Positions 25,311-33,994 are shown, counted from the first letter of the stretch. The stretch is DNA of 64,000 nt from Candidatus Poribacteria bacterium (GCA_018644665.1 JABGQA010000138.1:149710-213709), one strand, 5' to 3'. Numbers and translations are program-made. Notes: generated by a model not told the origin, from the sequence alone.

Positions 25311-27002
25311 GTGTTCCCTACTTCGCCGCTCGCGCGCGTGGGCCGAAGATTCCGACCGTTCGTCGTGTCGCTTGTCGCGATCGCTGTTGCGGTGCCGGCG
25401 GCGCACGCCCAGCAGGTTCTGACGGTCAACGATGTCGCGGACTGGAATCCCGTCTGGTCGCCAGACGCCTCCCGGATCGCCTTCGCATCGGATGAAGGTG
25501 GCTTTGGGGGCCTCTACGTGATGGGCGCCGACGGTGGCGAGCGCACACCCGTCAGCGGAGGCGCCGCGAATCCTCGAACGCCTCTGTGGTCCCATGACAG
25601 CGCGAGTGTCGCGTTCCTCGCGGATGACAACGGGCACAGCGCAATCCACGTGGTCGGCAGGGATGGCTCGGGCCTACGAACACTCACTATGGCCGGAGGG
25701 CACGACTGGGATATCGCGTGGTCGCGCGACGGTTCTCAGTTCGCGTTCGCGTCCGTGGATGCGCATGGCATCGGCATCCACATCATGAGCAGTGACGGAG
25801 GCAGCCGTCGTCGTCTTGTCGTCAGCGGGGAGCCCCAGACCGCTCCCGCGTGGTCGCCCGACGGAAGTGAAATCGCGTTCGTATCCGGGCGCACGGGAAG
25901 CGGCGATGTGCATATCGCCCGTGCGGACGGAACGGCTCAGCGGGAGGTCACAGTTGGGGCCGTCGCGGGCGGGCCTTTGTCGTGGTCTGCCGACGGCGCA
26001 TGGATCGCGTTCGTCTCGCGGCGTGACGGGAACAGCGAGGTGTACGTCGTCGATGCGGCGGGCGAGAACCTGCGGAACGTCAGCCAACACCCGGGTCTGG
26101 ACGGTTCCCCGGCGTGGGCGCCCGACGGTCGGCAGTTGGCGTTCGAGTCGATCCGCGACGGCAATATGGAAGTGTATGCGGTGGACGTTACCGGCGGAGC
26201 GCCGGTGAATATGTCGAACCACCCCCTGGCAGATGGCGGGCCAGCGTGGGCGCCTGACGGATCCGCCCTTGCGTTCGCCTCCAATCGCGATGGGGACTGG
26301 GATATCCTCGCCGTTGATGTGGACGTGGATGTCTATGTCCCCGAAGACGAAAACGAGCCGGACCAGCCACTAGTAGGGGACGTCAACGCGGATGGCGTGA
26401 TCGACTTCGTCGACCTGGCGCTCATCAGTCTCGTCCGGCACGGCCGAAGCTACAGACGTGGTCGGGCTGTGGACACACGACTCGACGTGAACGAGGACGG
26501 GGTCGTCGACATAACGGACCTCGTCGTGGCCGCGGCGAGCTACGGACAGACCGCTGAAGGGGCCGAGACGTCGCCAAGAGAGCCGAGCCGGCGACACGCC
26601 CGGATGATCAAGCGATGGATAAAGTCCGCGCAGCGAGCGGACGACGGATCGGACGTGTACCGACGTGGCCTTGAGACCCTCGATCGACTGCTTGCGATGG
26701 TCAAGCAGGGGCAGACTGTGCTTCACCGGAATTTCCCCAACCCCTTCAATCCCGAGACGTGGGTGCCCTTCGAGTTGGAAGAGGCCGCGGACGTCACACT
26801 GGTGTTCTACGACGCGGGTGGACGGACGATCCGGCGCCTAGAACTCGGAAACCGGGCGGCCGGCGAGTATACGACGCGCGGTACCGCCGCCTACTGGGAC
26901 GGACGCGACGTGCACGGCGAACCCGTAGGCAGCGGCGTCTACTTCGTCGAACTTCGGGCCGGCTCGTACCGTCAGACGCGTCGTCTCCTTGTCAGGAAGT
27001 AG
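25311..27002 (+). CDS. Secreted PD40 beta-propeller protein with dockerin-like repeats and NPFNPETW C-terminal module (copy 2)
   Basis: 563 aa from a GTG at 25311, with GGAGAGGA 6 nt upstream. Signal peptide about 1-34 (AAHAQ). Blades with WSPDAS, WSPDGSEIAF and WAPDGRQLAF patterns fill about 40-340. Dockerin-like loops follow at about 356 (DVNADGVIDFVDLALISL) and 393 (DVNEDGVVDITDLVVAAASY). NFPNPFNPETWVPF at about 474 starts the C-terminal module, ending GSGVYFVELRAGSY. It is a full-length paralogue of the gene at 22524, with the same domain order; only the blade loops and the linker before the dockerin differ. It is followed after 72 nt by a beta-module gene, repeating the upstream gene order. 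Confidence 0.85.
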   Translation: MFPTSPLARVGRRFRPFVVSLVAIAVAVPAAHAQQVLTVNDVADWNPVWSPDASRIAFASDEGGFGGLYVMGADGGERTPVSGGAANPRTPLWSHDSASVAFLADDNGHSAIHVVGRDGSGLRTLTMAGGHDWDIAWSRDGSQFAFASVDAHGIGIHIMSSDGGSRRRLVVSGEPQTAPAWSPDGSEIAFVSGRTGSGDVHIARADGTAQREVTVGAVAGGPLSWSADGAWIAFVSRRDGNSEVYVVDAAGENLRNVSQHPGLDGSPAWAPDGRQLAFESIRDGNMEVYAVDVTGGAPVNMSNHPLADGGPAWAPDGSALAFASNRDGDWDILAVDVDVDVYVPEDENEPDQPLVGDVNADGVIDFVDLALISLVRHGRSYRRGRAVDTRLDVNEDGVVDITDLVVAAASYGQTAEGAETSPREPSRRHARMIKRWIKSAQRADDGSDVYRRGLETLDRLLAMVKQGQTVLHRNFPNPFNPETWVPFELEEAADVTLVFYDAGGRTIRRLELGNRAAGEYTTRGTAAYWDGRDVHGEPVGSGVYFVELRAGSYRQTRRLLVRK

Positions 27003-27074
27003 CACACGCCACGGCTACCGACGGCGCGCGCGCCGTTCTCTGGCTCATCGCAACGGATCGCGGGAGAGGGTTGT

Positions 27075-28127
27075 ATGAACCGCCACCTGGCATCTATTCG
27101 GTCGCGCATGGTTGTTGCGTTAGCCATCGGCCTGGCGACATCAGCCGCGACCATGGCGACTACCGCCTTCGCGGGCGCGCCGGTGTTCACCATCACGTCG
27201 CCGGCCGTTTCGGTCCAGACCGGGGACAACGACACGCTAGCGCTGACCTTCTCGGCGACGTCGTCGAGTTCGCCGGCTATCCTGCATCAGGCCTGGTCCA
27301 TACAGGACGGCGAAACCGGGGCGACGATCGCGGAGGCGGTCTTCAACGGTGGCAGTTTCTCGACGACGGTCACGCTCGACGCGGAGCCGAGGGGGAAGCC
27401 GTACACGCTCTATGTGGGCGGTGTGAACGCCGATACGTACGCCGTCGAGAGCATGACGATCGAGTGCACACGGACGCTGCTCAAGGTTCTGGTCCTACAG
27501 GGGTACGCTCAGGAGCGCGAGTCCGCGAATCTGCCCAGCATAACGGGTGTGGGTATCTACACGTTCACGTACGAGACGCTGGACATCAACCCGAGCAACT
27601 TCGATGGGGACATGCGGAGCGCGGACATCCTGTGGATGGCGGGCGCGTCGTCTGGGGTGTTCAACGACTACTTCATGACCGCTGGCGAACAGGTAGTGTT
27701 GGACTTCGTGGCAGCAGGAGGGACCTGCTGGGTGTCGATGACCGACGACACCCCGCTGGACGACGACGGAGATCAGGTAGGTGGGTGGATGCCCATCGAT
27801 ACACACCCGATCACCGTCATCAATGAGGGTGATGTCGACGCTACCCCGACAGCGGCTGGAGTGGCGTCGGGGTTGTTCAGCACGCCGAACACCGTGGACC
27901 TCGACGATCTCTTCCTAGACGATTTCTGGGTCAACCTTGACTCGTCGTGGACCATCCTGGCCACCCGAAATGACAGTGGTGAAGCGGCGGCCGAGTATTT
28001 GCCGTGGGGCGACGGCGTCTACCTCCACGTGTGCATGAACAGCTGGTCCCAGGCCGCGATTAACGCAGCGCTGCCACTCATGGAGAATGGGCTGCAGTTC
28101 ATGACGGATTGGATCAACGCGCTCTAG
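27075..28127 (+). CDS. Secreted protein: Ig-like beta module fused to a glutamine-amidotransferase-like domain (copy D)
   Basis: 350 aa, ribosome site GGGAGAGGG upstream of the ATG. Signal peptide about 1-33. Residues 36-130 are the shared beta module (FTITSPAVSVQT, SSPAILHQAWSIQ, SFSTTVTLDA, YTLYVGGVNADTY). Instead of the CX6C/helical tail it carries a flavodoxin-like alpha/beta domain from about residue 136: LLKVLVLQGYAQ, then ADILWMAGASSG, then VVLDFVAAGGTCWVSMTDDT. This resembles the DUF4350/ThuA/GATase-like folds used in sugar binding. I do not see a complete Cys-His-Glu triad. Only one Cys (C131) of the junction motif remains. Confidence 0.72.
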   Translation: MNRHLASIRSRMVVALAIGLATSAATMATTAFAGAPVFTITSPAVSVQTGDNDTLALTFSATSSSSPAILHQAWSIQDGETGATIAEAVFNGGSFSTTVTLDAEPRGKPYTLYVGGVNADTYAVESMTIECTRTLLKVLVLQGYAQERESANLPSITGVGIYTFTYETLDINPSNFDGDMRSADILWMAGASSGVFNDYFMTAGEQVVLDFVAAGGTCWVSMTDDTPLDDDGDQVGGWMPIDTHPITVINEGDVDATPTAAGVASGLFSTPNTVDLDDLFLDDFWVNLDSSWTILATRNDSGEAAAEYLPWGDGVYLHVCMNSWSQAAINAALPLMENGLQFMTDWINAL

Positions 28128-28151
28128 CCAGCGCGTCGCGACCTGTTGTCA

Positions 28152-28179
28152 GTAGGCGGCGGGGGCTTCCCGCGCCTAC
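28152..28179 (+). terminator. GC-rich stem-loop after the secreted cluster
   Basis: Left arm 28152-28163 pairs with right arm 28169-28179 (11 bp with one bulged G), loop GGCTT. It starts 25 nt after the last gene of the cluster and lacks a U-tract. Confidence 0.55.
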
Positions 28180-28230
28180 GTGCGCAACCCCTGCACTGTC
28201 CGCTCCCGACGGTTCCTTCCTCCCGGCGCC

Positions 28231-28386
28231 CTATCCCGCTGAGCCGTCTCTGCGTCGATGGAGGATGATCCGATTCACGTCGGGATCCTCGATCACCGTC
28301 AGATGGCAGACGGGCGTCTCGTCGAAGTCCCAGTAGTTCCCCCCGGGCGCAACCTGCGGGGACGGCCGCGGCGCAGGCCTAGAGAG
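28231..28386 (-). other. Open, protein-like frame directly behind the Nudix stop codon
   Basis: In the same frame as the Nudix gene, immediately after its TGA, 51 codons stay open to a TAG at 28231-28233. The middle part, GGNYWDFDETPVCHLTVIED then PDVNRIILHRR, has a protein-like composition, but there is no start codon or ribosome site. It may be a decayed gene 3' end, or the Nudix gene may once have been longer. I do not recognise the family. Confidence 0.3.
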
Positions 28387-28803
28387 TCATTCGGGCGGCT
28401 CCTCCGTGTCGAATACGCGCACCACGCCGCGACGGCCCTCGAACGCGTCGTCGAAGCGCGCCGCCTGACGGTAGTGGAGCGGCGGCAGTTCAGCACGGGA
28501 GAAGAACCGCACCTCGGCGATCTCTGAGTTCGGGGACCACGCCTCCCGGTTCAGGATGCCCGCCTCGAAGAAGACCACCATGTCGTCCTTGAACGGCGAG
28601 GAGTAGATCCCAACGAGCTCGCCGGCGGCCACACGGTGGCCGGTCTCCTCGAACGCCTCCCGTTCGACGGCCTCGATGATCGACTCGCCCGGGTCCATGC
28701 GTCCGCCGGGGTTCGTCCAGTTCTTCGGCCCGTATGCGCGCCGCACGAGCAGGATTCGGCGTTCGTCGTCGAAGATGGCCGCAAACGCCCCGATCGTGGG
28801 CAT
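28387..28803 (-). CDS. Nudix hydrolase
   Basis: 138 aa. The Nudix box is complete at residues 34-56: G34, E40, R48, E49, E52, E53, G55 (GX5EX7REUXEEXGU). It hydrolyses a nucleoside diphosphate linked to another moiety; length and simple layout suggest an ADP-ribose, NADH or oxidised-nucleotide substrate, which cannot be decided here. Cytoplasmic. It is a single gene convergent with the secreted cluster and divergent from the radical SAM gene, 107 bp away. See the next-to-stop extension on the same frame. Confidence 0.9.
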   Translation of the reverse strand: MPTIGAFAAIFDDERRILLVRRAYGPKNWTNPGGRMDPGESIIEAVEREAFEETGHRVAAGELVGIYSSPFKDDMVVFFEAGILNREAWSPNSEIAEVRFFSRAELPPLHYRQAARFDDAFEGRRGVVRVFDTEEPPE

Positions 28804-28910
28804 GCCGTTCTCCCCGATGGCTGGTGTCCCGTGACCCGACGCATCTCTGCGGCGCCTGGGCCTATCGCGTGCTATATGTTCTAACGACCGTAGGACATAG
28901 GAGGGTTCCC

Positions 28911-30269
28911 GTGCCGCAGCCTGCCCAGCAGCATACCGATGTCGCGCCCGTCCGCGGGGCGCCGTCTCTCAGCCCGCTCATCGGCAACTACTTCGTTGCC
29001 GCCTACCCGCCGTTCTCGTGCTGGACGCCCGACCAAGCGCCCGATGCTGACGTCGCGCTGAACGCTCCTGCGCCGGATGCGCCCGTGGGGATCTACGCGC
29101 ATATCCCGTTCTGCGAGCGGAAATGCGACTACTGCTACTACCTGTCGCGGGCGGGCGCGAAGTCGGATGAAGTGAACGCGTATCTCGAAACCGTGGTCGC
29201 GGAACTCGCGCTCTACGCGCGCCGCCCGGCGATGGATGGACGCAAGGCCACGTACGTCTATGTCGGTGGCGGGACGCCTTCCACACTCAACCCCGACCAG
29301 ATCCGGTTCCTGCTGGACGGGATGAAGGGAGCCGTAGCCTGGGAGCGGGACGCGGAAGTCACGTTCGAGGTCGCGCCGAAGACCGCGCGACGAGCGAAGC
29401 TTGAGGCGCTCAGCGCATGTGGCGTCACGCGCATCAGTATGGGCGTGCAGAGCTTCGACGACGCGCTCCTGCGCATGAACGGCCGCATTCACCTCGCCGC
29501 CGACGTGGAACGCGCCTACGGTCTCATCCGCGAGGAGGGCTTCGACTGGGTGAACCTCGACCTCATGGTCGGCCTCGTGGGAGAGACGGAGGAGAGCTGG
29601 AGACGATCCGTCGACAGGACGATGGAGCTAGCGCCCGACAGCGTGACCATCTACCAGACGGAAGTCCCGTACAACACCCAGCTCTACCGCGACTGGAAGG
29701 ACGACAGGCTGCCCTCCGGCCTGATCCCGTGGGAGATCAAGCGTGAGCGGCTGGCCTACGCCTTCGGCAGGCTGGAGGCCGCGGGTCACAGCGTCGCGAG
29801 CGCGTACGCCGCCGTGCGCGATCCGTCCCGGCATCTGTTCCAGTACCAGCAGCATCTTTGGCGCGGCGGCGACATGCTCGGCCTGGGGGCCTCGTCGTTC
29901 TCGTACTTCGGGGGCGTCCACTACCAGAACGACGCCCGGACGGACGCGTACGCGAACTCGGTAAGGGATGGCGCGCTTCCCATCTACCGCGCCCGCCGGC
30001 TGTCCCGTGACGAGCGGATCGTGCGGGAGTTCGCGCTGCAACTGAAATGGGGACGCGTCGACGCGGCGGCGTTCCGACGGCGGAACCACGTGGACGTTCG
30101 CGATGTGTTCGCGGAGCCGTTGCGCGGGCTCGCGGCGGCCGGCCTGCTGGCCGCGCCCACCGATGGCGAGGACGCCGAGGTCGCGCTCACGCGTGAGGGG
30201 CTGCTGCGCGTCGACGAGCTTATTCCGCGCTTCTACCTGCCGGAGCATCAGGAAGCGCGCTACTGGTAA
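28911..30269 (+). CDS. Radical SAM protein, HemW/HemN-like
   Basis: The GTG at 28911 has AGGAGGG 4 nt upstream, a strong reason for this start. 452 aa. The 4Fe-4S site is CX3CX2C at C68, C72 and C75 (IPFCERKCDYCYY). It lacks the fourth Cys of HemN, as in HemW. GGGTPSTL is the SAM-binding glycine motif; SMGVQSFDDALLR follows as in the coproporphyrinogen-oxidase-like group. Near the end, a winged-helix-like HemN_C region is visible (LKWGRVDAAAFRRR). Candidates are haem chaperone, methyltransferase or another radical SAM reaction. An oxidoreductase gene starts 35 nt downstream, suggesting a joint pathway rather than general haem metabolism. Confidence 0.85.
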   Translation: MPQPAQQHTDVAPVRGAPSLSPLIGNYFVAAYPPFSCWTPDQAPDADVALNAPAPDAPVGIYAHIPFCERKCDYCYYLSRAGAKSDEVNAYLETVVAELALYARRPAMDGRKATYVYVGGGTPSTLNPDQIRFLLDGMKGAVAWERDAEVTFEVAPKTARRAKLEALSACGVTRISMGVQSFDDALLRMNGRIHLAADVERAYGLIREEGFDWVNLDLMVGLVGETEESWRRSVDRTMELAPDSVTIYQTEVPYNTQLYRDWKDDRLPSGLIPWEIKRERLAYAFGRLEAAGHSVASAYAAVRDPSRHLFQYQQHLWRGGDMLGLGASSFSYFGGVHYQNDARTDAYANSVRDGALPIYRARRLSRDERIVREFALQLKWGRVDAAAFRRRNHVDVRDVFAEPLRGLAAAGLLAAPTDGEDAEVALTREGLLRVDELIPRFYLPEHQEARYW

Positions 30270-30304
30270 CGGCCCGAGTGTCGATGATAGGGGGACATGC
30301 CTAC

Positions 30305-31561
30305 ATGAGTAGTACAGATCATGCTTCGGACGAGTACGATGTCGTCGTGGCCGGAGGCGGCCCGTCAGCCACAGCGCTCACCACGCTCCTGGCACGCGAG
30401 GGACATCGCTGCCTGATCGTGGAGCGCGGCAAGTTCCCGCGTTACCACATCGGCGAGTCCCTCATCCCGCACACGTACGGAACGCTCGACCGGCTGGGCT
30501 TGCTGCCGAAGCTCAAGGCGTCGTCGTACCCGGAGAAGCACAGCGTTCGGTTCGTGTCGCGACGGGGAACGGAATCGGACCCGTTCTACTTCTCCGAGCG
30601 TATCCCCGGCGACGGGTCGCGGACGTGGCAGGTCGAGCGGAGCACGTTCGACAAGATGATGCTCGACCACGCGCGGGAGAATGGCGTCGAGGCGCGCGAG
30701 GAGACGACCGTTTCGGAAGTGCTGTTCGATGGCGACCGCGCCATCGGCGTGCGCGTGGACAGCGGCGACGGCGTCACGGAGGACATCCACGCCAGGGTCA
30801 CGGTAGACGCGACCGGGGCGCGAACGCTCCTGGGTAGGCAGCTCGGGGTCCGCGAACGAATCCCCAGCCTCTCCAAGGGCACGCTGTGGAGCTACTACCG
30901 CGGCGGCGCGCGACTCGACGGAATCGACGCCGGCGAGACGACCATCTTCATGATCCCCGACCGCGGATGGTTCTGGTACATCCCGTTGCCGGACGACATC
31001 GTCAGCGTGGGCATCGTGGCGTCGCCGGAATACCTGTTTGGCGACGTGAAGGAAGGGACGGGCGACGCGGAAGCCATCCTCGATCGCGAGGTGGCGAAGT
31101 GCTCGGCCCTGGCCGACCGGCTGAGCAAGGCGAACCGCGTCGACCGAGTCCGGGGCACGCGCGAGCTGGCGTACGTGAACCGGCAGACCAGCGGCGACGG
31201 CTGGGTGATGATTGGCGACGCGCGGGCGTTTCTCGACCCGATCTACTCGTCGGGTCTGTTCCTGGCGCTGGCGTCGGGTGAGTTGGCCGCGGACAGCATC
31301 CACGCGGCGCTCGAAGCCGACGACCTCTCGGGGCCGACGTTGGGGGCGTTCGAGGGGGCGCTGCTGGAGGGACTGGAAGTCGTACGCCGGCTGATATACG
31401 CGTTCTACGATCCTGAGTTCAGTTTCGGCGCGTTCGCCGACCGTTTCCCGGCGCATCGGCCCGAACTGATCGACTGCCTGACGGGCGACGTCGTCGGGAA
31501 GGACATGAGCGCCTTCTTAGGAGCGTTGGCCGAGATGACGCCGGTTCCCGATCCACTGTAG
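30305..31561 (+). CDS. FAD-dependent oxidoreductase, flavin-dependent halogenase-like
   Basis: I use the ATG at 30305, with AGGGGG upstream; a GTG nine codons earlier is possible. 418 aa. FAD binding: VVAGGGPSAT (15-24) and a GDARAFLDP motif. Halogenase-type landmarks are PRYHIGESLIP (45-55), K78 in YPEKHS, WFWYIP at 222-227 (WxWxIP) and FLDPIYSSG at 309-317 (FxDPxxSxG). Tryptophan or phenol halogenases carry such motifs; the related geranylgeranyl reductases lack WxWxIP. A reductase or hydroxylase role is still possible. No partner flavin reductase is encoded nearby. The substrate may come from the radical SAM enzyme upstream. Confidence 0.75.
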   Translation: MSSTDHASDEYDVVVAGGGPSATALTTLLAREGHRCLIVERGKFPRYHIGESLIPHTYGTLDRLGLLPKLKASSYPEKHSVRFVSRRGTESDPFYFSERIPGDGSRTWQVERSTFDKMMLDHARENGVEAREETTVSEVLFDGDRAIGVRVDSGDGVTEDIHARVTVDATGARTLLGRQLGVRERIPSLSKGTLWSYYRGGARLDGIDAGETTIFMIPDRGWFWYIPLPDDIVSVGIVASPEYLFGDVKEGTGDAEAILDREVAKCSALADRLSKANRVDRVRGTRELAYVNRQTSGDGWVMIGDARAFLDPIYSSGLFLALASGELAADSIHAALEADDLSGPTLGAFEGALLEGLEVVRRLIYAFYDPEFSFGAFADRFPAHRPELIDCLTGDVVGKDMSAFLGALAEMTPVPDPL

Positions 31562-31916
31562 CCGCGCCGCAACGGCGGTCGCGTTCAGTCCGTCAACACG
31601 CCACGTTTCGCGATCGGGGCAGGGCTGCAGCTGCGCGAGGACAGAGGCGATGATTGGGCACATGGAAGCGCGCGGCATTGAGGCCCGCCAGTTGCCCATG
31701 CCCGGTCAGCACCGTCCCGATGGCACCGAGCGGTTCCTGGCGTTGGCGGCTTCGATCCTACCCGTCATTGACGATGCGCGGCCCTAGTCTTCTGCGCCCG
31801 GGGCGGGCGAACCGACAGCGACATGGGGCTCCGTGAGGTCCGGCATGTAGACGGACGAGTCTACCGACCAGCTCTGCTCAGGCCTGTGGCACAGTCCGCA
31901 TTGTCGGGATCAGAAC
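31562..31916. other. Intergenic region between convergent oxidoreductase and sulfatase genes
   Basis: 355 bp. Apart from the short frame at 31650-31787 I see no gene. No clear terminator hairpin is present for either flank. Confidence 0.4.
31650..31787 (+). CDS. Short ORF or gene remnant, 45 aa
   Basis: ATG with GAGG at about 10 nt upstream. The protein, 45 aa, includes EARGIEARQLPMPGQHRPDG and FLALAASILPVIDDA, which has a natural composition and looks like the C-terminal end of a larger enzyme. The preceding frame (VNTPRFAIGAGLQLRED) reads into it with a shift, hinting at a broken gene. Family unknown. Confidence 0.3.
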   Translation: MIGHMEARGIEARQLPMPGQHRPDGTERFLALAASILPVIDDARP

Positions 31917-33389
31917 TCAGTGGGGGTATTCCGTGTCGCGGCGCCACTCGTCGAGGGTGGCGCGCATCGCATCGCGCGCAAGCATGTCCACGCCAGCGCG
32001 GTTACGCGTCTCGCCGGGGTCCAATGCGAGGTCGTACAGGAACTCCTCGCCGTCCGCGTGGCGGGCGTACTTGTAGCCGCCGCCGCGCACCGCGAACGAC
32101 GCCGGGACGTCCGACCCCACGACGCGACGTCTCTCGGGATGCGGGCCGATACGCTCGCAGAACGTGTACTCGGGCGGAGGCCCGGCCGACGTGTCTCCAC
32201 GCCACCACGGCGCGAGTGAGCGCCCCTGGACGCCCTCCGGGATGGGCGCCCCGGCGAGGTCGAGCAGCGTAGGCATAATGTCCGTAAGGCCCGCGGCAAG
32301 CTCGGAGCGTCCGGGCGTGAGCACGCCGGGGTAACGCACGATCAACGGCACGCGCATCACCTCGTCGTAGAACGAGGCGGTGCTTTTCCACACCATGCCG
32401 TGGCCGCCCGCCATGTCGCCGTGGTCCGCCGCGAACACGACGATCGTGTCCCCCGATCTCCCTGTCGCGTCCAACGCGTCGAGAATGCGGCCGATCTGGT
32501 CGTCCATCAGGGCGGTCGCGGCATCGTAGAGACGCAGGAACTCGCGCAACCCCGCCTCGCCCAGGTCGGCGACGACGCGCCGCGACCACTCGTTCGAGAA
32601 GCGGCGTTCCAGGAAGTCGAGGTTGCCTGCGAGGTCGATGTCCGCCGGGTCGAACATCTCGTAATACGGCGACGGCACGACGTTCGGATCGTGCGGGTAG
32701 TTCATCGAGCCGACGACGAAGAACGCGTCGTCGCCGAGGCGCTGGAGTCGGTCTATCACACGGTCAGCCACGCGGGCATCGAACGTGTCCTCCGGCGGCA
32801 TCAGCAGGCGGCCCATCTTCGTGACAAATTCAGCGTGCCCGTGGCCGTCCCACCGATCACCAAGCGCGGCGACCGCGCTCCGCATCTCGGGCGAGACTTC
32901 GACGGGCAGGCGCCACCCGTACCAGTCCAGCCACTCCGCCGAGGGCCGATCGCTAACCGAAGCGAACGTCTCCCGCATCTCGTCCGCGTATGCCCCGTGT
33001 TCGGTGTACATGTCGGGGTAGTAGGGGAGATCCTCGTCGAGCAGATGCCACTTGCCGTAGTGGTGCGTGGCGTATCCGGCATCGTGCAGGCATCTGCCGA
33101 GGGTGGGTTCGTCCGCCTTGATACCCTCCTCGGTCGGGCCTGCCGGAATCGCCGGGTAGTCTCGGCGGTTCACGTTGTGAACAATGCCGTGCGCGTGCGG
33201 ATATCGGCCTGTCTCCAACGACGCCCGGCTCGGGGAGCAGAACGGCGTCGGACAGGTCGCATTATTGAAGACAACGTCGGAGGTCGCGAGTCGCGCGAGA
33301 TTCGGGGTGGGAACGGGGCCGCCGTACGGGCCGAGCACGCTCGCGTTCAGTTGGTCGCACCAGAGGAATAGGATGTTGGGACGGCGCAT
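31917..33389 (-). CDS. Sulfatase (arylsulfatase family, S1)
   Basis: Start at 33389 with GGGAGGG upstream. 490 aa. The formylglycine signature is C51-S-P-S-R followed by ASLETGRYP. D12 and N29/N30 region form the metal site start; a FAADHGDMAGGHG motif in the middle completes it. It cleaves sulfate esters, probably from sugars. No signal peptide is visible, so it is either cytoplasmic or exported by an unseen route; an anaerobic SME would be needed for Cys activation and is not in the window. The upstream neighbours are the HEPN and DUF262 genes, unrelated in function and base composition. Confidence 0.92.
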   Translation of the reverse strand: MRRPNILFLWCDQLNASVLGPYGGPVPTPNLARLATSDVVFNNATCPTPFCSPSRASLETGRYPHAHGIVHNVNRRDYPAIPAGPTEEGIKADEPTLGRCLHDAGYATHHYGKWHLLDEDLPYYPDMYTEHGAYADEMRETFASVSDRPSAEWLDWYGWRLPVEVSPEMRSAVAALGDRWDGHGHAEFVTKMGRLLMPPEDTFDARVADRVIDRLQRLGDDAFFVVGSMNYPHDPNVVPSPYYEMFDPADIDLAGNLDFLERRFSNEWSRRVVADLGEAGLREFLRLYDAATALMDDQIGRILDALDATGRSGDTIVVFAADHGDMAGGHGMVWKSTASFYDEVMRVPLIVRYPGVLTPGRSELAAGLTDIMPTLLDLAGAPIPEGVQGRSLAPWWRGDTSAGPPPEYTFCERIGPHPERRRVVGSDVPASFAVRGGGYKYARHADGEEFLYDLALDPGETRNRAGVDMLARDAMRATLDEWRRDTEYPH

Positions 33390-33499
33390 CGGCTCCCTCC
33401 CTACCGCAGCGAAGGGCGCGGCGTGTTGGCGGCGTTCAGGTCCTTCGGTTCGATGCGTTCGCGTCCTCGGGCTCGTGGCGCCCAGTGGGATAACGTGAT

Positions 33500-33994
33500 C
33501 TACACACCGCACTCAGCAGCGACAAGCTCGATCACATCGAAGACGAGCGGGAACCACCCTTTGACTGTGGCGAGAGACACCGGGCTTGTCTCGCCGTGCG
33601 CAAAGTAGTTTCTCTTGTCGATGATGCCATCTACGGCTTCCTTGAGCTCGGGTTTGGATCTGAGTGTGTCGTCGATGTTCCGGCGCCATTCAGGATCAAA
33701 TAGGCCGCATATTCGCAGTATCGTCTCGGTGTTCATGTTCCGGTCGCGCAGCCTACGTTGCATGAACCTTTGGACTCGCTCGTCAGCGCCTGACGTGGCG
33801 TATTCGAGGAATATCGATTGCACGCTGATCTCAATCGCGCCGCTGATCCGCACGCACAGGTAGCCCGCCCATTCCGACTGGAACTCCAAGGTGTCCGCCG
33901 GGTCGGGTTGCTCGGTCACGCGCGTAAAGAGACCGTCGATGTGGGATCTCTGGCGCGCGATAGCCTGACGTGCGGCTCCTGACCTAGACGGCAT
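33500..33994 (-). CDS. HEPN-domain protein paired with DUF262 protein
   Basis: I prefer the ATG at 33994 (GAGG 9 nt upstream); a TTG at 34009 is also possible. 164 aa. All-helical appearance with the HEPN RNase signature R128-NYFA-H133 (RX4H), as in MAE_28990/MAE_18760-like or RiboL-PSP HEPN proteins found beside DUF262 genes. It likely cleaves RNA when activated, a toxin or defence effector. It overlaps the DUF262 stop by 11 bp, so both are made together. GC in hand-counted 60-base lines of this pair is 48-50%, against about 70% in flanking genes, a sign of horizontal acquisition. Confidence 0.75.
   Translation of the reverse strand: MPSRSGAARQAIARQRSHIDGLFTRVTEQPDPADTLEFQSEWAGYLCVRISGAIEISVQSIFLEYATSGADERVQRFMQRRLRDRNMNTETILRICGLFDPEWRRNIDDTLRSKPELKEAVDGIIDKRNYFAHGETSPVSLATVKGWFPLVFDVIELVAAECGV

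Noticed and set aside
22524..27002. PD40 proteins as TolB of the Tol-Pal system
   Set aside because: Blade pattern is TolB-like, but dockerin-like repeats and the NPFNPETW module are absent from TolB, and no tolQ/R/A or pal gene is nearby.
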